A stretch of 64,000 nucleotides of DNA from assembly GCA_965261695.1 (NCBI GenBank), contig OZ253474.1:186001-250000 (forward strand). Reading direction: 5' to 3'. The position numbers and the translations under genes were made by a program. Under the pieces are notes generated by a model. It was not told where the DNA came from. It worked only from the letters and a program-made list of their open reading frames with translations, and searched no databases. The DNA is from Bin5 sp965261695 (GTDB taxonomy: Bacteria; Chloroflexota; Anaerolineae; Caldilineales; Caldilineaceae). Shown here piece after piece: positions 61,101 to 64,000 of this stretch; the first letter of the stretch is position 1; each line of letters starts with the position of its first letter.

Positions 61101-62828
61101 TACGCAGTCTGGCACAGCCAGGATGCGCGCATGTACACGCTGAGCTTGGCGCTCACGATGGCCACAACCGTGCTGGCGTTGAAGATTGTCGACGAGCCCA
61201 GGAGCCGGCCCGCTCTGGCGGGGTATGCCGTCTGCACGGCTGCGGCCCTGCAGGTCCACTATTTCGCCGCCTTTGTCGTATTGGCCCAAAACCTGTACGT
61301 CCTGTTTCTGCTGACTCGTGACTTCCGGCGCCAGCGCTTTTCCGGTGCGCGCCGTTCCTTCGGAAGCGCGCTTCCATTGCGTTGGGCACTGGCGCAAGTC
61401 GCGGCGGTCGCTCTGAGCGCACCATGGTTGATCAGCGCCTGGCAGACTCTGGTCGGGTACCACGGCGACGGTGATTCACCTGCGTTTGGGGCGATGTTGT
61501 GGCGGTCTCTTGGCGTCTTTGTACTGGGAGAAACGGTTCCGCATCACAACTGGCGGTTCGACGGTGGAGTCATAGCCGCCGCTGTGATCGCGGTGGGCAT
61601 TGTCTTTGGACTCAACAACGCGCGCGCGAAAGTTGGGCAAGGGGCGGGTGAACGACCGGACCGGGCGCGAGGAGAGGTTGATGGGAGACAGTCGCAGGCC
61701 CCAAGCAACGGACACAATGCAGTTCTCCTTCTGCTTCTGTACCTGTTCATTCCTCTGTTGGCAACCTGGATCATTGCACGCGAACGACCGATCTTCAACG
61801 AGCGCTATCTGATCGCTGCGCTGCCACCTTTCCTGGTGCTGCTGGCCATGGGCGCAGCGCGAATCGGCAGCCGCGTCGAGGTCTGGCTGGGTTGGAGGTG
61901 GAGATGCTGGGTTGACGGAAAAGGGGACGGCGATCCATCGTCATCAAGTCCTTCCCCTATCGCGAGGATTCCGATTGGCCATGTCGCGGCGACAGCCCTG
62001 ATCCTCCTCACGATCGCTGCAAATGTTTACAGCCTGCGCAACTACTACATTGACCCGGCTTTCAGCAAGACGAGGGGGTGGAGGGAGTTGGCCGAGAAGT
62101 TGGATCGTTGGAGCGCCGGACTCACGTTGGACGAGGTGCGCTTTGCGGAGAACTTCCCCTATCCGACAATCTGGTACTACTATACAGGCGATGTCGAACA
62201 TATTGTCCTGCCACCCGGACCGCACGACGCTGAAGGCGCGGCAGAAGCGGTCGAAGCGATACGCGATCGCGGTGTCGAGAGGGTCATTCTGCCGATCCAG
62301 CCGGCGCCGAATTGGGATTCGACAGGGATCGCACAAACCGCGCTGTCCGGCGTTTATCGACTGGTCGCGGAGGAAAGAGTCGGCGTTTGGCCGCTGCAAC
62401 TGTATGCGCGGCCCGACCCCAAAGAGTGGCTACTGTTCGACGTTGCGTTTGCCAATGGAGTGAAGTTGGTGCGTGCTCAAATCGGACCGAGAACAACGCA
62501 TGATGGCGGCGTCCTAGTGATCCACATGGACTGGAGCGGGAATCCGACAACTCTGACAGGCGGAGAGAAGATATTCCTGCATCTGATCGACGAGTCCGGC
62601 AACCTTGTTGCCCAGACCGATCCAGAGTTGCGGATGGATTCCGATGAGTCATCTCTCAGCGCTGGCCTGTTCCTGCCGCAGACACTGCCGGATGGCCCGC
62701 TGCGCCTGATGACCGGCCTGTACGATATCACTTTGGAGGGCGCGCCCAAAATCCTGACAGAGGACGGGACGGACTCGCTGCAACTGGCTCGCTTCGAGGA
62801 TGAGCAGTGCGACGCATGTGGACGATGA
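58179..62828 (+). CDS. YfhO-like membrane protein fused to a GT39-type glycosyltransferase
   Basis: A 1549-residue membrane protein. About residues 1-840 resemble the YfhO family, which has many membrane segments and a long outer domain, with FPDGDFNQHFLPFSLFQQDALL near residue 31 and RLPVWDPYTNSGHPF. From about residue 855 a second set of membrane segments starts, with FQELRGDETFGYLFSLQSL near 880, the acidic pair of the first outer loop in PMT/ArnT-like GT39 enzymes, and GSYFLQHAWYLVAG. About 20 membrane segments in all. Both halves probably use lipid-linked sugars to glycosylate proteins or cell-wall polymers. Such fusions are unusual. It starts 166 bases after the mgtE remnant. Confidence 0.85.
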   Translation: MNHARRQSTFPAALAYGVLVLLFFAPHLLGLAAFPDGDFNQHFLPFSLFQQDALLNLRLPVWDPYTNSGHPFLADAQSAVFYPISNALLFLTGFDRSAAGRLFWLQVEAALHIFLACVFTYMLVRRLTGRKMAGFIAGAVFGFSGYLTGYPPVQLAVLRTAVWLPAILLLLLPRERATSQESKGEAEAKGISLFGDTLLRRFFPQWTGWLAAAAVHAVAFFGGHPQTFLFLSYAVGGWIIMLRAVEIKRRWRTRGENRAGTKFLIGEALLLVCQVGSYIGVLVVLTLVQLWPAFEYTQLSVRSSLSFEQLSGGFPLEDTWQLLLPGILTQYSPHYVGIAALGLSLIAVFALFSSGFSLPKGDSYARPAALYFVICGGVALLLSYGANGPLYGLFYRFAPGGYLFRGQERAIYLVAISLSVLSGYGLALLPTMSAKLRRNLCWGFVTVVAVGAALFLLLWQLPARAEATRTEFLILGGKALIFAAVFALLGGPRLALNRTAAVHGVSRTRLILLIPLLLADLFIANFATNLANGPAVRGALARPEAAATLQTSQAAADETGSLPPRVYNEFRLPESSGQFIGWEDVYGSSPLRLAKYDTLFQDFPLERMWELTGTGTVLTWRRDLFVESDVMAEFPMPADTTFVHRLSAVSPRLWWTQAARSVSDKTALALLKDASFDLRAETLVAASDAEKLGNGWSEGRLSFGDGGGAALHVERDGPAHLLIEIESEQPGLLFISENWMPGWQATWDDQSRLPVVRAHQAFLAVPVPAGAGTLELAYRPSSVKWGLTTSAMGWAALIFVLRFQLLAAALRAWRSARDVSKAIRRFPAWSSAERDDEVAGGAEREQVEGSGVLLNKQVQRAGVLAVILIGFALRLLRLDFQELRGDETFGYLFSLQSLDAIVRQTLALLEPHPVGSYFLQHAWYLVAGTSEFALRSITALAGTAAIALVYRMARQLHLSGSVALSSSLLMAVSAYAVWHSQDARMYTLSLALTMATTVLALKIVDEPRSRPALAGYAVCTAAALQVHYFAAFVVLAQNLYVLFLLTRDFRRQRFSGARRSFGSALPLRWALAQVAAVALSAPWLISAWQTLVGYHGDGDSPAFGAMLWRSLGVFVLGETVPHHNWRFDGGVIAAAVIAVGIVFGLNNARAKVGQGAGERPDRARGEVDGRQSQAPSNGHNAVLLLLLYLFIPLLATWIIARERPIFNERYLIAALPPFLVLLAMGAARIGSRVEVWLGWRWRCWVDGKGDGDPSSSSPSPIARIPIGHVAATALILLTIAANVYSLRNYYIDPAFSKTRGWRELAEKLDRWSAGLTLDEVRFAENFPYPTIWYYYTGDVEHIVLPPGPHDAEGAAEAVEAIRDRGVERVILPIQPAPNWDSTGIAQTALSGVYRLVAEERVGVWPLQLYARPDPKEWLLFDVAFANGVKLVRAQIGPRTTHDGGVLVIHMDWSGNPTTLTGGEKIFLHLIDESGNLVAQTDPELRMDSDESSLSAGLFLPQTLPDGPLRLMTGLYDITLEGAPKILTEDGTDSLQLARFEDEQCDACGR

Positions 62829-62901
62829 CTGAATGATGCCTCAAAGCCCGTCGCCAGCACGGATTGACCACGATCGCGAATGGAACTCGACGGTAGTCTC
62901 T

Positions 62902-64000
62902 CTATTGTCCGATTGTCGCCAAGCGCCTGCCTGCCTCCCGCAGCGTTTCAATCCGCTTGGCAAAAGCAAAACGCACAATTCCATCGCCGTACCTCTCGCG
63001 ATCTCTCGTGTAAAAGTTCAGCCCTGCCACCGCAGCGACGCCGATATCGGTCGTCAGCCAACGGGCGAAGCGGTCTGAGCACCATCCCGCCTGTGGCGCA
63101 GGAATCTCCCTATAGTCGGCCATTGTGTAATATGCGCCTTGCGGGCGGACGGCGCGGAAACCGGCGGCATCCAAAATCTCCATGATCACATCGCGGCGCT
63201 CAGCATATTCCTCGCGCATCTGCGCCCAGTAGTCGGTTGACTGGTCGAGGGCGACGGCGGCGGCGGCCTGCAAAGGGGTCGGCGCGCAGATCGTCGAATA
63301 GTCGTGGACTGCGCGGATTGCAGAGGAAAGCGGCTCACGGGCGATCACATAGCCCAACCGCCAGCCGGTGACGGCAAAGCTCTTGCCCAGCCCGCCGACC
63401 GTAACTGTGCGCTCCGCCAAGCCGTCCAAGCTCCCAGGTGAGACGTGTTCCCGCCCGTCATAGAGAATGCGGTCGTAGATTTCATCGGTAATTAGAATGA
63501 GATCGTGCCGGTTGACGAACGCGGTCAATAGCTTGAGTTCATCGCGGTCGAAGACGCGGCCGGTCGGGTTGTGGGGCGTATTGAGAAGCAGGGCGCGGGT
63601 ACGGGGCGTTACGGCCGCTTCGAGGCGTTCCAATTCGATGCGGTATTGAGGAGCCTCCAGGACGACGGGAACCGCCGACGCGTCGGCCAGCAACGCGGAG
63701 GGGCGGAAGTTCTCATGGCCCGGCTCCAGGATGATCAGTTCGTCACCGGGGTTCAACAGCGCTAGCAGAGCGGTGGTTATGCCTTCGGTCACGCCGCAGA
63801 CGACGCAGACGTGAACATCCGGGTCCACGCTCCATCCCAGTTGCGCAGTGTACTGCTCCGCCAGCACCTTGCGCAGCGGAGGGTAGCCCCACGTAACCGT
63901 ATACTGGTTGGCCGCGCCGCGGATCGCCTCCACCGCCGCGTTGACGATCATATTCGGCGGGCTGAAGTCGGGGAAGCCCTGGCTCATGTTGATGGCGTCG
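62902..64000 (-). CDS. class I/II pyridoxal-phosphate aminotransferase (partial, N-terminus beyond window)
   Basis: The frame stays open to the window edge (DAINMSQGFPDF), so the start lies outside; the visible part is about 365 residues. NTPHNPTGRVFDRDEL near residue 140 and LITDEIYDRILYDG are the cofactor-binding region. GLGKSFAVTGWRLGY near residue 200 has the Schiff-base lysine, and VRFAFAKRIETL near the end has the arginine that binds the substrate carboxylate. Aspartate, kynurenine or methionine-type aminotransferases share this pattern (SQGFPDF is typical of kynurenine/glutamine transaminases). It is convergent with the YfhO-GT39 gene; about 70 bases separate them. Confidence 0.93.
   Translation of the reverse strand, partial: DAINMSQGFPDFSPPNMIVNAAVEAIRGAANQYTVTWGYPPLRKVLAEQYTAQLGWSVDPDVHVCVVCGVTEGITTALLALLNPGDELIILEPGHENFRPSALLADASAVPVVLEAPQYRIELERLEAAVTPRTRALLLNTPHNPTGRVFDRDELKLLTAFVNRHDLILITDEIYDRILYDGREHVSPGSLDGLAERTVTVGGLGKSFAVTGWRLGYVIAREPLSSAIRAVHDYSTICAPTPLQAAAAVALDQSTDYWAQMREEYAERRDVIMEILDAAGFRAVRPQGAYYTMADYREIPAPQAGWCSDRFARWLTTDIGVAAVAGLNFYTRDRERYGDGIVRFAFAKRIETLREAGRRLATIGQ

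Overview
This is a GC-rich (roughly 60% by eye) bacterial chromosome window. Its gene content is sugar and sugar-acid dehydrogenases of the Gfo/Idh/MocA type, phytanoyl-CoA-type dioxygenases, a sulfatase, an enolase-superfamily dehydratase, unusual glycoside hydrolases and ABC sugar uptake, next to ordinary housekeeping genes (secD, secF, a DD-carboxypeptidase, an rRNA pseudouridine synthase, cmk). That mix fits an uncultured Chloroflexota of the Caldilineaceae/SAR202 kind, often found with sponges or in marine water. This placement is inference; there is no rRNA or other strong marker here. No tRNA, rRNA or CRISPR array was found.

Layout. 34-6272 (+): a GNAT acetyltransferase, then a compact catabolic cluster (Gfo/Idh dehydrogenase, VOC protein, fumarylacetoacetate hydrolase-like, DUF6807, Asp/Glu racemase-like, DUF3830). 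6338-10531 (-): a decayed PIG-L deacetylase, then two overlapping genes for carbohydrate-active proteins. 10859-15386: an unknown membrane-anchored protein, two PhyH dioxygenases and, between them, a UGSC-family gene interrupted by an in-frame TGA that I read as selenocysteine. 15557-16410: a non-coding repeat element next to a truncated aldolase. 16691-21818 (-): an operon of three Gfo/Idh dehydrogenases, an MDH2-type dehydrogenase and a small coupled protein. 21861-23734 (-): an AT-richer restriction-modification pair resembling ApaLI. 23778-28800: a zone of remnants (truncated DppC, truncated ABC ATPase, gene fragment) with an intact PhyH gene, a substrate-binding lipoprotein and a ricin-B-like lipoprotein. 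28949-36170: sulfatase with one frameshift, dienelactone hydrolase, DUF6295, RtcB, Gfo/Idh, ThuA, cytochrome P450. 36200-36590: a dense regulatory stretch with two near-consensus promoters, a CRP-like palindrome, two hairpins and a 19-codon mini-ORF. 36663-47415 (-): one long sugar uptake and degradation operon. 47974-49152: a second, inverted copy of the repeat element. 49474-62828 (+): secD, secF, DD-carboxypeptidase, pseudouridine synthase, cmk, E1 alpha, a broken mgtE and a very large YfhO-GT39 fusion. 62902-end (-): an aminotransferase that runs off the window.

How the genes work together. Most accessory genes form modules that take up, oxidise and cleave unusual sugars or sugar acids. 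The 46 kb operon is the clearest: binding protein, two permeases, two paralogous alpha-galactosidase-like enzymes, a rhamnonate-dehydratase-like enolase, an FAD monooxygenase and an SDR. It has no ATPase of its own, so a shared one is presumably encoded elsewhere. The window also shows decay: at least six gene remnants, some with a single-base lesion that could instead be an assembly error. The most notable items are the candidate selenoprotein with a SECIS-like hairpin directly after its UGA, the inverted pair of about 0.85-1.2 kb repeat elements, and the mini-ORF/hairpin unit upstream of the P450.
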